A stretch of DNA of 64,000 bases from Bradyrhizobium sp. (lineage in GTDB: Bacteria > Pseudomonadota > Alphaproteobacteria > Rhizobiales > Xanthobacteraceae), in contig NZ_JACRMG010000029.1 of the NCBI RefSeq assembly GCF_016219575.1, positions 103,122 through 167,121 of the forward strand, written 5' to 3'. Position 1 is the first letter of the stretch, and every line of letters starts with the position of its first letter. Shown piece by piece: positions 16,109-24,782 of the stretch. The notes under the pieces are model-generated. The model saw nothing but the letters and a program-made list of their open reading frames with translations, did no database searches and was not told the DNA's origin. The position numbers and the translations under genes were made by a program.

Positions 16109-18649
16109 TCACACCCGCTCCACAAAACTGTCGACCACCTTCTTCTCGCCGGCCTTCTCGAAGGCGATGGTGAGCTTGTTGCCGTCGATCTTCACGACGT
16201 GGCCGTAGCCGAATTTCTGGTGGAAGACGCGGTCGTCGAGCGAGAATTCGGAAACCGAGGTCGATTTCGCCACCAGTTCGCCCTCGATCACCATGGGGCC
16301 GCGCTTGTTGCGCGAGGAGAACGACGACTGGTCTTCATTGAAACCACCGCGGGCCTGGCCGCCGCGGTTTCGATTGCGGTTGGCCTGGGCGCGCTGCCAG
16401 CCCGGCGTGGTGTAGCTGGAGCCGAATGATTCGACATTGTCGAAGCGGGAGGGGCCGTAGCCGCCGGCACCGCCCCAGCCCGAGCCGCCCTTGGACTCCG
16501 TGATCTCCACGCTCTGCGCCGGCAGTTCGTCGAGGAAGCGCGAGGGGATGGTGGTCGACCAGGTGCCATGGATGCGGCGGTTGGTGGCAAAGAAGATCTT
16601 TGCGCGGCGGCGGGCGCGGGTGAGGCCGACATGGGCCAGCCGGCGCTCTTCCTCCAGCCCGGCGCGGCCCTGCTCGTCGAGGGTGCGCTGGCTCGGGAAC
16701 AGGCCTTCCTCCCAGCCAGGCAGGAAGACGTTGTCGAATTCCAGCCCCTTGGCGGAATGCAGCGTCATCAGCGACACCGCCTCTTCCTGCGCGCCGTCCT
16801 CGCGGTCCATGACGAGCGCAATGTGCTCGAGAAAACCCTGCAGGTTCTCGAACTCCTCCATGGAGCGGACCAGTTCCTTCAGGTTCTCGAGCCGGCCGGC
16901 GGCATCCGCCGAGCGGTCCTTCTGCCACATCTCGGTGTAGCCGCTCTCGTCGAGCACGATTTCGGCCAGTTCCGTGTGCGAGGTGACCTCGCGCTGCGCG
17001 CGCCAGCGGTCGAAATGCAGCACGAGATCGCGCAAGCTTCCGCGCGCCTTCGGCTTCAGCTCGTCGGTCTCGACCACGGCCCGCGCCGCGTCGAACAGCG
17101 AGATGCGGCGCTTGCGGGCGTGGTCGTGCAGCAGCTGCACGGTGGCATCGCCCAGGCCGCGCTTGGGCACGTTGACGATGCGCTCGAAGGCGAGATCGTC
17201 GGCCGGCGAATTGATGGTGCGCAGATAGGCCAGCGCGTCGCGGATTTCCGCGCGCTCGTAGAAGCGCGGACCGCCGATCACGCGATAGGGCAGGCCGAGG
17301 GTGACGAAGCGGTCTTCGAACTCGCGCATCTGGAACGAGGCGCGGACGAGGATGGCGATCTCGTTGAGGTTTTCGCCGGCGCGCTGCAGTTCCTCGATCT
17401 CCTCGCCGATGGCGCGGGCTTCCTCCTCGGAATCCCAGGCGCCGGTCACGGTGACCTTCTCGCCGTCGACGTCCTCGGTGCGCAAGGTCTTGCCGAGTCG
17501 GCCTTCATTGTGCGCGATCAAATGCGAGGCGGCAGCGAGGATATGGCCGGTCGAGCGGTAGTTGCGCTCGAGGCGGATGACTTTCGCGCCGGGAAAATCG
17601 TGATCGAAGCGCAGGATGTTGTCGACCTCGGCGCCGCGCCAGCCATAGATCGACTGGTCGTCGTCGCCGACGCAGCAGATGTTTTTCGGCGGAGCCTTCT
17701 CCCTCTCCCCGCTTGCGGGGTGAGGGGCTGCCTCCAAGAGCTCGGTCTGCGGAGAGTCCCCCTCACCCGGATTGCTGTGCAATCCGACCTCTCCCCGCAC
17801 GCGGGGAGAGGTGGAGGCAGCCGAGGGCGCCTGCGACAGCAGCCGCAGCCACAGATACTGCGCAACGTTGGTGTCCTGATATTCGTCTACCAGGATGAAC
17901 CTGAAGCGGGTCTGGTAGCTGCGCAGCACGTCCGGGTGTTCGCGGAAGATGCGGATGTTCTCCAGCAGCAGATCGCCGAAATCGGCGGCGTTGAGGATCT
18001 TCAGCCGCTCCTGATAGCTGGTGTAGAGCTTGCCGCCCTTGCCGTTGGCGAACACGGCGGCTTCGCCCGGCGGCACCTGCGACGGCGTCAGTCCGCGGTT
18101 CTTCCAGCCGTCGATCAGGCCGGCCAGCATGCGCGCCGGCCAGCGCTTGTCGTCGATGTTTTCCGCCTGCAGCAGCTGTTTCAGCAGCCGCACCTGGTCG
18201 TCGACGTCGAGCACGGTGAAGTTGGACTTGAGCTGCGCCAGTTCCGCATGGTGGCGCAGGATGCGGCCGCCGATGGAATGGAAAGTGCCGAGCCATGGCA
18301 TGCCCTCCACGGCATGACCGAGCATCTGGCCGAGGCGCAGCTTCATCTCGCGCGCGGCCTTGTTGGTGAAGGTCACCGCGAGGATTTCCTGCGGCCGGGC
18401 GCGGCCCTGGCTCAGGATATGGGCAATACGCGTGGTGAGCACGCGCGTCTTGCCGGTGCCGGCGCCGGCCAGCACCAGCACGGGGCCGTCCAGCGTCTCC
18501 ACCGCCTCGCGCTGCTCGGGATTGAGGCCGGAAAGATATTGCGGACCGGCCGCGGCGCGCGCACGCGCGGCGATCCCGCCAGCAGCAGGCTGGTGGTCGG
18601 GAACGCTCGCATGGGGCAATTTGTTCGGCTCGGTCATCGCGAATCGCAT
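16109..18649 (-). CDS. uvrD: UvrD/PcrA-type DNA helicase with an in-frame repeat insertion
   Basis: An 846-residue superfamily 1 3'-5' helicase for repair and replication restart. Motifs: Walker A GAGTGKT (62-68), Ia TFTNKAAREM, II VDEYQDTN (254-261), III GDDDQSIYGWRG (from 328), V TLHSAKGLEFDNVF, VI HVGLTRAR; the C-terminal tail (about 790-846) is the Tudor-like FGYGHVVKIDGNKLTIAFE region. Residues about 275-321, between motifs II and III, are encoded by a palindromic repeat of the same family as at 11978. Start could be ATG 18649 or 18637. The enzyme should still be able to work, as all motifs are intact and the insert lies in a loop between them. Confidence 0.93.
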   Translation of the reverse strand: MRFAMTEPNKLPHASVPDHQPAAGGIAARARAAAGPQYLSGLNPEQREAVETLDGPVLVLAGAGTGKTRVLTTRIAHILSQGRARPQEILAVTFTNKAAREMKLRLGQMLGHAVEGMPWLGTFHSIGGRILRHHAELAQLKSNFTVLDVDDQVRLLKQLLQAENIDDKRWPARMLAGLIDGWKNRGLTPSQVPPGEAAVFANGKGGKLYTSYQERLKILNAADFGDLLLENIRIFREHPDVLRSYQTRFRFILVDEYQDTNVAQYLWLRLLSQAPSAASTSPRVRGEVGLHSNPGEGDSPQTELLEAAPHPASGEREKAPPKNICCVGDDDQSIYGWRGAEVDNILRFDHDFPGAKVIRLERNYRSTGHILAAASHLIAHNEGRLGKTLRTEDVDGEKVTVTGAWDSEEEARAIGEEIEELQRAGENLNEIAILVRASFQMREFEDRFVTLGLPYRVIGGPRFYERAEIRDALAYLRTINSPADDLAFERIVNVPKRGLGDATVQLLHDHARKRRISLFDAARAVVETDELKPKARGSLRDLVLHFDRWRAQREVTSHTELAEIVLDESGYTEMWQKDRSADAAGRLENLKELVRSMEEFENLQGFLEHIALVMDREDGAQEEAVSLMTLHSAKGLEFDNVFLPGWEEGLFPSQRTLDEQGRAGLEEERRLAHVGLTRARRRAKIFFATNRRIHGTWSTTIPSRFLDELPAQSVEITESKGGSGWGGAGGYGPSRFDNVESFGSSYTTPGWQRAQANRNRNRGGQARGGFNEDQSSFSSRNKRGPMVIEGELVAKSTSVSEFSLDDRVFHQKFGYGHVVKIDGNKLTIAFEKAGEKKVVDSFVERV
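17687..17827. repeat. Palindromic repeat inside uvrD, copy 2
   Basis: About 141 bases (47 codons, no frame change) between the codons for LSQA and KNICC. It holds inverted arms (ggctgcctcc at 17727-17736 with ggaggcagcc at 17813-17822; ccccgcttgcgggg with ccccgcacgcgggg) and, on the minus strand, the family words gcggggagaggtcgg, ccgggtgagggggactctcc. The encoded peptide (SPRVRGEVGLHSNPGEGDSP and on) has no helicase counterpart. Length divisible by three keeps uvrD open. Confidence 0.85.
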
Positions 18650-18709
18650 TTTCCCACGATGGCACCGTGGGGTGGTGAAGGGGAGCCTTCTTAGCAGGGA
18701 TTGACGGTC

Positions 18710-18743
18710 ATATAGGGCCCGAACGGCCGTTTTGACAGGTTTT
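18710..18743. repeat. Left direct repeat flanking the HNH gene
   Basis: Thirty-four bases beginning atatagggcccgaacggccg and ending ttttgacaggtttt. They match 19624-19657 at 30 of 34 positions in the same orientation. The copy lies about 60 bp upstream of uvrD, so the original uvrD upstream region may have been duplicated when the intervening gene arrived. Confidence 0.75.
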
Positions 18744-18779
18744 CACTCTGTAAATGGCCGGCGAGTACGGACTCTTTGG

Positions 18780-19613
18780 TTACGCGGGCCCTGCTGGATC
18801 GGGTCGACGCCTGCCCACTACGACCATGTAATCCGGAGTTCCAAAACTGCAGAACAAGCGGACATAGGCTACCAAGTAGGCCGGAGTGGCCTTCTCAAGC
18901 CAACCGATGTGAAGGTTATGAAGTCCGTGATTGTCAGGTTCTGGGGATGCTTGGGCGGAAACGTACTGCATGAGATGGTTCGATTTGCCGAGGATAAGAT
19001 CGGGCAGGTAGGGTGCAAACGAATCCAAGCCGTATTCCGCGACAGCGAGTGAATGCGCGATCTTGCAGATCATCCGGCCGTAGGTGAGAGGGCTAAATCT
19101 CCCAACGCCGTCGAAGTTTTCGCCAGGCTTAGCTAGCTTATGAACATCATCGGTATCATATTTTAGCCAGATGCTTCCGGTGAAGCGGTCGCTCGGTTCT
19201 GCGCCGCGCAAGACGCCTGGCCGAGCGTGTTCTGTGGTGAATCCAAGAAATGCAAGAGGTGCTTCACTCGCTTTGACAGTAACCGTGCGGGTCTCGCCGT
19301 TCGCGTCTGTAATTTTTATCGTTCGCTGTTCCGGACGTTTCTTTGGCTTCCGAGTAGGAAGGTTTAGCCGTAGTCTCGGCGAACTGTAGGTGCCCCAGTG
19401 CGCGTTTAAGACTTCTCCCTCGACCTGTCGTCCCGTGATGTCGGAGCACTTGGGGCAACTTGCCTTTGGCAGTATTAGATTTCCCCCTAAGCCAAATGGG
19501 ATGATGTGCTCCTCCCCCAGCGTTCCTTCTCGTTCCCCGCAGTAGATGCACGAGCCAACCGGAGGGAAGACTTTTTTCCGCTTGCCGAGACCGTTCAAGA
19601 TTTCTGTTGTCAT
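18780..19613 (-). CDS. HNH-type protein (HNH_5-like zinc motif), accessory
   Basis: A 277-residue protein. Near the N-terminus CIYCGEREGTLGEEHIIPFG, then GGNLILPKASCPKCSDITG gives CxxC, EHxIP and a second CxxC, the layout of HNH_5-type domains in which a ββα-metal fold cuts or binds nucleic acid. The remaining 200 residues are not recognised. The gene has visibly lower GC and weaker codon bias than its neighbours, stands alone, and lies between 34-bp direct repeats, all signs of recent gain. ATG at 19613 follows a modest TGAGG. It could be a solitary nuclease of a defence or mobile element; nuclease activity is inference. Confidence 0.72.
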   Translation of the reverse strand: MTTEILNGLGKRKKVFPPVGSCIYCGEREGTLGEEHIIPFGLGGNLILPKASCPKCSDITGRQVEGEVLNAHWGTYSSPRLRLNLPTRKPKKRPEQRTIKITDANGETRTVTVKASEAPLAFLGFTTEHARPGVLRGAEPSDRFTGSIWLKYDTDDVHKLAKPGENFDGVGRFSPLTYGRMICKIAHSLAVAEYGLDSFAPYLPDLILGKSNHLMQYVSAQASPEPDNHGLHNLHIGWLEKATPAYLVAYVRLFCSFGTPDYMVVVGRRRPDPAGPA

Positions 19614-19623
19614 GCCTCAGGGG

Positions 19624-19657
19624 ATATAGGGCTTGAGCGGCCATTTTGACAGGTTTT
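19624..19657. repeat. Right direct repeat flanking the HNH gene
   Basis: Thirty-four bases beginning atatagggcttgagcggcca and ending ttttgacaggtttt, 30 of 34 identical to 18710-18743, direct orientation. It lies directly upstream of the HNH gene's start (19613), just as the left copy lies upstream of uvrD. Confidence 0.75.
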
Positions 19658-19776
19658 ATCGACCCCTATGGCCAAGCCATTTCGTTACCGTCTCACGAAG
19701 AATCTTCGGCATGTCCGCGCCGGAACTTGCGTTCCCCGCCCGGCATTGTCCGGACATGGTCTAGCGATCAAACGCC

Positions 19777-20289
19777 CTATTTCGCGGGCATCGCCACCTT
19801 GCGGCCGATGCCCTCCGGCCGCGGCACCGCGGCGTGGACATTTACGATATCGGCGATGCGGGCGCGGATGTCGGGCGGGAAGGGCGCGACCTTGCGCGTG
19901 GTCATGTCGATGTGCAGCGAGATGTTCTCCGACGTGGCCGAGAGCCAGCCTTCGCCGGCATGGCGCAGCTCCTCGAAGGTATGCAGCCGCTTCTCGTCGG
20001 CCCCTAACAGGTAGATCGTGACCTGCACGGGATCGCCCAGATGGATCTCCTGGAGGTAGCGCACGTGGCATTCGGCGGTGAAGGTCGAGCCGTGGCGCTC
20101 CTTCTTGTAGGCCGGCCCGATGCCGAGCTGCAGCCACAGTTCGTCGATCGCGCGGTCCATCATCACGTTGTAATAGGCCATGTTGAGATGGCCGTTATAG
20201 TCGATCCATTGCGGCTCGATCTGCATCACCGAGGACACGAAAGGGGCGGTCGGCAGCTTGAGGTCCCGGGCAGCGGTGGCACTCGTCAT
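19777..20289 (-). CDS. Hotdog-fold thioesterase (4HBT-like)
   Basis: A 170-residue acyl-CoA thioesterase-type protein. The family signature is clear: QWIDYNGHLNMAYYNVMMDRA, with the Asn/His of the active-site loop, then HVRYLQEIHLGDPVQVTIYL. The long frame running past the start is a shadow of the dehydrogenase on the other strand; ATG 20289 is chosen because GGGAG lies nine bases before it and the family begins here. Similar proteins are found with carnitine or fatty-acid metabolism genes. Divergent from the dehydrogenase at 20374, with an 84-bp shared promoter region. Confidence 0.88.
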   Translation of the reverse strand: MTSATAARDLKLPTAPFVSSVMQIEPQWIDYNGHLNMAYYNVMMDRAIDELWLQLGIGPAYKKERHGSTFTAECHVRYLQEIHLGDPVQVTIYLLGADEKRLHTFEELRHAGEGWLSATSENISLHIDMTTRKVAPFPPDIRARIADIVNVHAAVPRPEGIGRKVAMPAK

Positions 20290-20373
20290 CGTCACTCCCT
20301 GATGGCGCAATCCAGTTCTTGACCCCTTATATATCCTTTGCCACCGTCCCCCAAAGCCGGGAGGAATCTTGAC

Positions 20374-21795
20374 GTGGCGACAACGATAACAAGCAGCAAT
20401 CTGAAGCGGCCGGAGCCGCAGGCCCTGAAGAGCACGATCGAGGCACTGGCGGCGCGGTTCGGCAACCGGCTGATCACCTCGCAGGCGGTCCGCGAGCAGC
20501 ATGCGCATACCACCACATGGCTGGCGTCGCAGCCGCCGGACGCCGTCGTGATGGCGCAGGAGACCGCCGACATCCAGGACGTGGTGCGGATCTGCGCCAA
20601 ACATGGCGTGCCCGTCATCGCGTTCGGTACCGGCACCTCGCTCGAGGGCCAGGTCAACGCGCCGGCCGGCGGCGTCTGCATCGACCTGCGCGACATGAAC
20701 AGGATTCTCGAAGTGCATGCCGAGGATCTGGATTGCGTGATCCAGCCCGGCGTCACCCGCAAGGCGCTGAACGAGCATCTGCGCGACCAGGGGCTGTTCT
20801 TCCCGATCGATCCCGGCGCCGACGCTTCCCTCGGCGGCATGACCTCGACGCGGGCCTCCGGCACCAATGCGGTGCGCTACGGCACCATGCGCGAGAACGT
20901 GCTGGCGCTGAAGGTCGTGCGCGGCGACGGCGAGATCATCACCACGGGCACACGGGCGAAGAAATCCGCCGCCGGCTACGATCTCACCCATCTCTTCGTC
21001 GGCGCGGAAGGCACGCTCGGCATCATCTGCGAGCTGACGATCAAGCTGCGCGGCATTCCCGATACCATCGCGGCGGCGGCCTGCTCGTTCGAAACGGTGC
21101 GCGGCGCCTGCCAGGCGACCATCCTGGCGATCCAGACCGGCATCCCCGTTGCGCGCATCGAGCTGCTCAATGCCGAGCAGGTGAAGGCCTGCAATTCCTA
21201 TTCGAAACTGTCGCTGCCGGAGACGCCGCTGCTGCTGCTGGAATTCCACGGCACCGCAGCCGACGTCGCCGAGCAGTCGAAGAATTTCGGCGAGATCGCG
21301 CGGGAATGCGGCGGCGGCGATTTTTCGTGGACCACACGGCCGGAGGATCGCACCAAGCTGTGGCAGGCGCGGCATGACGCCTATTGGTCGGTGAAGGCCC
21401 TGCGCCCCGGCGCCGGCGTGGTGGCGACCGACGTCTGCGTGCCGATCTCGCGGCTGGCCGATTGCGTCACCGAGACCGAGGACGATCTGAAGCGGCTCGG
21501 CCTGCTCTCGCCGATCGTCGGCCATGTCGGCGACGGCAATTTCCACTGCTCGCTGGTGTGCGACGTCGACAACGCCGAGGAGATGGCGCGCGGCGAGGAG
21601 TTCATGCACCGCCTGGTCGAGCGCGCGCAGGCCATGGGCGGTACCTGCACCGGCGAGCACGGCATTGGGCAAGGCAAGCAGAAATACCTTGAGGCCGAGC
21701 TCGGCAGCGAGGCACTGGACGCGATGCGGGCGCTGAAAAAGGCGCTCGATCCGCAGAACATCTTCAATCCCGGCAAGATCGTCCCGGCGGCCTGA
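20374..21795 (+). CDS. FAD-linked oxidase, D-lactate dehydrogenase-like
   Basis: A 473-residue flavoenzyme of the VAO/GlcD type. The PCMH FAD-binding domain (about 50-230) includes PVIAFGTGTSLEGQVNAPAGG, GADASLGGMTSTRASGTNAVRYG and YDLTHLFVGAEGTLGI. The C-terminal domain ends in the metal/substrate motifs VGHVGDGNFHCSL and GTCTGEHGIGQGK, then DPQNIFNPGKI. The pattern fits cytochrome-type D-lactate dehydrogenase (LDHD) best; glycolate oxidase subunit D is the other choice, but no GlcE/GlcF genes are adjacent. GTG 20374 is the chosen start because GGGAGG precedes it. Confidence 0.88.
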   Translation: MATTITSSNLKRPEPQALKSTIEALAARFGNRLITSQAVREQHAHTTTWLASQPPDAVVMAQETADIQDVVRICAKHGVPVIAFGTGTSLEGQVNAPAGGVCIDLRDMNRILEVHAEDLDCVIQPGVTRKALNEHLRDQGLFFPIDPGADASLGGMTSTRASGTNAVRYGTMRENVLALKVVRGDGEIITTGTRAKKSAAGYDLTHLFVGAEGTLGIICELTIKLRGIPDTIAAAACSFETVRGACQATILAIQTGIPVARIELLNAEQVKACNSYSKLSLPETPLLLLEFHGTAADVAEQSKNFGEIARECGGGDFSWTTRPEDRTKLWQARHDAYWSVKALRPGAGVVATDVCVPISRLADCVTETEDDLKRLGLLSPIVGHVGDGNFHCSLVCDVDNAEEMARGEEFMHRLVERAQAMGGTCTGEHGIGQGKQKYLEAELGSEALDAMRALKKALDPQNIFNPGKIVPAA

Positions 21796-21899
21796 GGCCT
21801 TCGCCGCCTGCGCGCCGCCCGAATGGTGCGGAACTTTTGCCGTCTTCCTGCGTCATCTCTCGCGCCGCGATTTGGGCGGCGTGACCGCAGGAGGGTGCC

Positions 21900-23228
21900 A
21901 TGTTCGGGCGCGCGTTGGGAATTGCGGTTCTTGCCCTCGTTTTGGCGCTGCCGGGCGATGTCATCGCCAAGGGCGGCGGCCACGGAGGAGGGCGCGGCGG
22001 CGGCCACGGTCATGGCGGCGGCCACGGCTTCCGCGGGCACGGCGGCGGGCATCATCACTTCGGGGGACATCGAGGCGGCCATTCGCGCCATGCGATCGGA
22101 CGCGCCCATTTTGGTGGCCCGCGCTTCTCCGCGCGACACCGGAATTTTGGCCAGATGCGGCATGCAGCGTTCGCGCCGGGCCGCAACGCAATGAACCTGT
22201 TGTCGCGTCCCGGCGCGTTGCGCCACGGCAAGCTGCTGAGCAGTCCGGCGGCGCGCGCGCAGATCGCCGCGGCCGCAGCGCTCGCAGGCTGGCATGGCGG
22301 CGCGGTCGGTAGCGGCTGGTGGCGTCACGGCAATGGCGGATATGGCTGGGTCGGCCCGCTGTTCTGGCCGTTCGCCTATAACGACATTTACGACTACGCC
22401 ATCTGGGACGACGGCCTCGGCTTCTGGGGCTACGGCTATCCCGACATCTACGCGGGAATCTTCCCGCCTTACGGCTATGGTGACCTCGCGGGCTATTTCC
22501 CGCAGCGAAGATTTGATCGCCGCCGCGGCAGAACCGTGGCGATAGGACAGATGTGCGGCGATGACAGCCGCGCGGTCGCCGGCATGCCGGTCGACCAGAT
22601 CGCCGACGCCGTTCAGCCCACCGAGCCGCAGCTCGCTGCGCTGTCCGAGCTCGGCCAGGCCTCGCTCACGGCCGCCCAGAATATCCGTCTGGCGTGCCCG
22701 GCGCAGGCCATGCTGACCGCGCCGGGAAGGCTCGCGGTGATGCAGCAGCGGATCGAGGCGATGATCGCGGCGACGGCCATGATCCAGCCGCGGCTGGAGA
22801 GGTTCTACGGCCTGCTCAACGACGAGCAGAAGGCGCGGCTCAACGCGCTCGCCGAAGAGCAGCGCAAGACGTCGGCTGCTCCAGCCGACGCTGCATCGCC
22901 GGCGCAAGGCTGCGGCGCTCCGGGACCGTCGGCGCTGCAATGGCCGACCAGCGAGATCGAGGCCAGGATTCATCCGAACGAAACGCAGAAGGGTGCCTTG
23001 CAGGCGCTGCAGGACACCAGCACCCGTGCCGCCGAGCAGCTGAAGTCCGCCTGTCAGACGGAACATCTGCTTACCCCGCCCGCGCGGCTTGCCGCCGCCA
23101 GGAAGCGGCTCGACGCCATGCTGGAAGCCGTCAAGCAGGTGCGCGCGGCGCTGGAGGATTTCTACGCCACGCTCAGCGACGAGCAGCGTGCGGCGTTCGA
23201 AGCGATCGGGCCGGCGCGGCCGGCCTGA
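21900..23228 (+). CDS. Spy/CpxP-like LTXXQ protein with two repeats and a His/Gly-rich N-terminus
   Basis: A 442-residue exported protein. Signal peptide (ALGIAVLALVLALPGDVIAK), then a Gly/His tract to about residue 75 (many GGGH units) that could bind metal, a Trp/Tyr/Gly-rich middle, and two LTXXQ-type helical repeats: about 210-315 (ending LERFYGLLNDEQKARLN) and about 340-437 (LEDFYATLSDEQRAAFE). LTXXQ domains occur in the periplasmic chaperones Spy and CpxP. AGGAGG precedes the ATG. A role in envelope or metal stress is inferred from family and composition. Confidence 0.78.
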   Translation: MFGRALGIAVLALVLALPGDVIAKGGGHGGGRGGGHGHGGGHGFRGHGGGHHHFGGHRGGHSRHAIGRAHFGGPRFSARHRNFGQMRHAAFAPGRNAMNLLSRPGALRHGKLLSSPAARAQIAAAAALAGWHGGAVGSGWWRHGNGGYGWVGPLFWPFAYNDIYDYAIWDDGLGFWGYGYPDIYAGIFPPYGYGDLAGYFPQRRFDRRRGRTVAIGQMCGDDSRAVAGMPVDQIADAVQPTEPQLAALSELGQASLTAAQNIRLACPAQAMLTAPGRLAVMQQRIEAMIAATAMIQPRLERFYGLLNDEQKARLNALAEEQRKTSAAPADAASPAQGCGAPGPSALQWPTSEIEARIHPNETQKGALQALQDTSTRAAEQLKSACQTEHLLTPPARLAAARKRLDAMLEAVKQVRAALEDFYATLSDEQRAAFEAIGPARPA

Positions 23229-23537
23229 CGGGCGCCGCTCGCGGCCGCATTGTGCGTGCCGGTTCACCGGCAAGATCAACCCGGCGGCCCACCGAAAGCC
23301 ACCGTCGCGCATGCGCGATGCTTTCCATGCTTTGTCCACCAAGACGCCGCAGCGAGCGCGGAGTCTTGCCGGTATTGCACCCGGGGTCACCGCATTCCGG
23401 TTCCAATCCCTTCCCGTTTTCATCACGCCGGGAACCAAAGTCAAACATTCTGCGGCCTGACTTGGCTTCCAGTAGTTCCCGCGACACGCGTTGAACGGCG
23501 CGCAACGTGTCGTGTCGAAGTATGGAAGGAAGTGTTG
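23229..23537. other. 309-bp intergenic region before the outer-membrane gene
   Basis: No coding frame with a ribosome site was found. It should carry the promoter for the 23538 gene; I see no clear -35/-10 pair. A GGAAGGAAG Shine-Dalgarno lies at its right end. Confidence 0.3.
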
Positions 23538-24236
23538 ATGAAGATTGTGCCTGGATTCGCAGTCGCCGCGGGTAGTCTCTTTCTTGCAATGCAGGTCGCG
23601 CAGGCGGCCGATATCAGGAGACTGGAGCCCGCGCCAACGAACAATTCGCCTTACTACAATTGGTCCGGGTTCTATGCAGGCGTGTTCGCCGGCGGCGCCC
23701 ACGGCGTCTGGACCGTCGACTTCTACCGCAACAACAATCACGGACACGCCGAGGAAGGCGCCGACGGCATCGCTTTCGGCATCTATGGCGGATACAATTA
23801 TCAGTTCGCCAATCGCTTCGTGATCGGCGCCGAGCTGGACCTCGGGAAGTCGACCGCGTCGCAGAACAACAACATTTTCGACAATGATGCCTCGCTGGCG
23901 AAGTTTGGCGTATTCGGCTCCGTGCGCGCGCGTTTCGGCTACACGTTCGACCGCCTGCTGTTGTTCGGCACCGTCGGCGTTGCAGCGGCCAATCTCAGCA
24001 ACAACATCCAAAAGGGGCGCAATGCCGGGGAGGAGGTCGTCTGGGAAGACCAGGTCAAGGCGGGATTCACCGCCGGCGCGGGTGTGGAGTATGCGTTCAC
24101 CCGGAACTGGATCGGCCGCGGTGAATATGTCTACACCGATTATGGCACCGTCACGCTCTACAATCGCGATGGCAACCGTGCCGACTTCAGGAACGAGATG
24201 CACCTCATCCGGGCGGGTGCGAGCTACCGCTTCTAG
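23538..24236 (+). CDS. Outer-membrane beta-barrel protein (Omp31-like)
   Basis: A 232-residue protein with signal peptide (VPGFAVAAGSLFLAMQVAQAA) and an eight-strand porin-like barrel of the Omp31/OprF-like family of rhizobia: NWSGFYAGVFAGG near the N-terminus, GGYNYQFANRFVIGAELDL in the middle, and a C-terminal strand ending in Phe (LIRAGASYRF), the signal for outer-membrane insertion. GGAAGG precedes the ATG. The longer frame upstream is rejected because it lacks a leader and ribosome site. Confidence 0.9.
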   Translation: MKIVPGFAVAAGSLFLAMQVAQAADIRRLEPAPTNNSPYYNWSGFYAGVFAGGAHGVWTVDFYRNNNHGHAEEGADGIAFGIYGGYNYQFANRFVIGAELDLGKSTASQNNNIFDNDASLAKFGVFGSVRARFGYTFDRLLLFGTVGVAAANLSNNIQKGRNAGEEVVWEDQVKAGFTAGAGVEYAFTRNWIGRGEYVYTDYGTVTLYNRDGNRADFRNEMHLIRAGASYRF

Positions 24237-24259
24237 GCCGCGATGACGGCTCAAGCCAG

Positions 24260-24285
24260 GACTGCCCCCTCGGGGAGGGGCAGTC
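24260..24285 (+). terminator. Hairpin after the outer-membrane gene
   Basis: GACTGCCCC (24260-24268) and GGGGCAGTC (24277-24285) form a nine-pair stem with a short loop, 24 bases past the stop at 24236. No long T run follows, so strength is uncertain. Confidence 0.55.
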
Positions 24286-24380
24286 GCCGGCCCATCGTGG
24301 AGATACGCTTCCGGCGCTGGTGCGGTTCACAGATCGCGGCAAATGACGCTATGCTTGCTCCACTGTGGAGTGGGGCGACG

Positions 24381-24767
24381 ATGCAGTGGTTCAGGAAGGC
24401 CCGGCGCACGGAAATCTGGGACGAGGCGATCGAAGAGCCGCTCGGCGATATCGAGGCGGCCAAGCGGATCCGGGAAATCTGCCGCGCCGCCGCCGACAGC
24501 GCCGGCAAGGTCGGCGCCGCGACGGACCTCACGCACAGGAAGACCGGGCGCGAGGTCGAGCGCTACGAGCGCGCGGCACGGGCGGCAATGGAAATCGCCA
24601 TGAAGGTTTCCGACGAATTGCTGCGTGATGCCGCCGTGCGCCAGATCGTCGAGCTGTGCCTCACGGCGGGCAACGTCACGACGGCGCAAACGCTGTTTCG
24701 CGCCATCCAGGCCAAATCGATCCGGGACGAGGTGCTGCGCGATCATCCGCGCCTGGCGGACGAATAG
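24381..24767 (+). CDS. Hypothetical protein, 128 residues
   Basis: Starting at the ATG at 24381 (MQWFRKARRTEIWDEAIEEP) the product is soluble, Ala/Arg/Glu-rich and predicted mostly helical, with possible coiled-coil. GGAG/GGGG lies just before. Earlier in-frame starts (24243, 24351) exist but the preceding residues are low-complexity and unlike coding. Codon bias is normal. No family recognised. It converges on the 24783 gene. Confidence 0.6.
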   Translation: MQWFRKARRTEIWDEAIEEPLGDIEAAKRIREICRAAADSAGKVGAATDLTHRKTGREVERYERAARAAMEIAMKVSDELLRDAAVRQIVELCLTAGNVTTAQTLFRAIQAKSIRDEVLRDHPRLADE

Positions 24768-24782
24768 CTGCTGCGGCGGGCG

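Noticed and set aside
20290..21672. Upstream extension of the thioesterase frame on the minus strand
   Set aside because: Antisense to the FAD-linked dehydrogenase; the thioesterase family starts at 20289 with a ribosome site.
21381..24254. 957-codon minus-strand frame
   Set aside because: Antisense to the LTXXQ and outer-membrane genes, with no family features; a GC-bias shadow.
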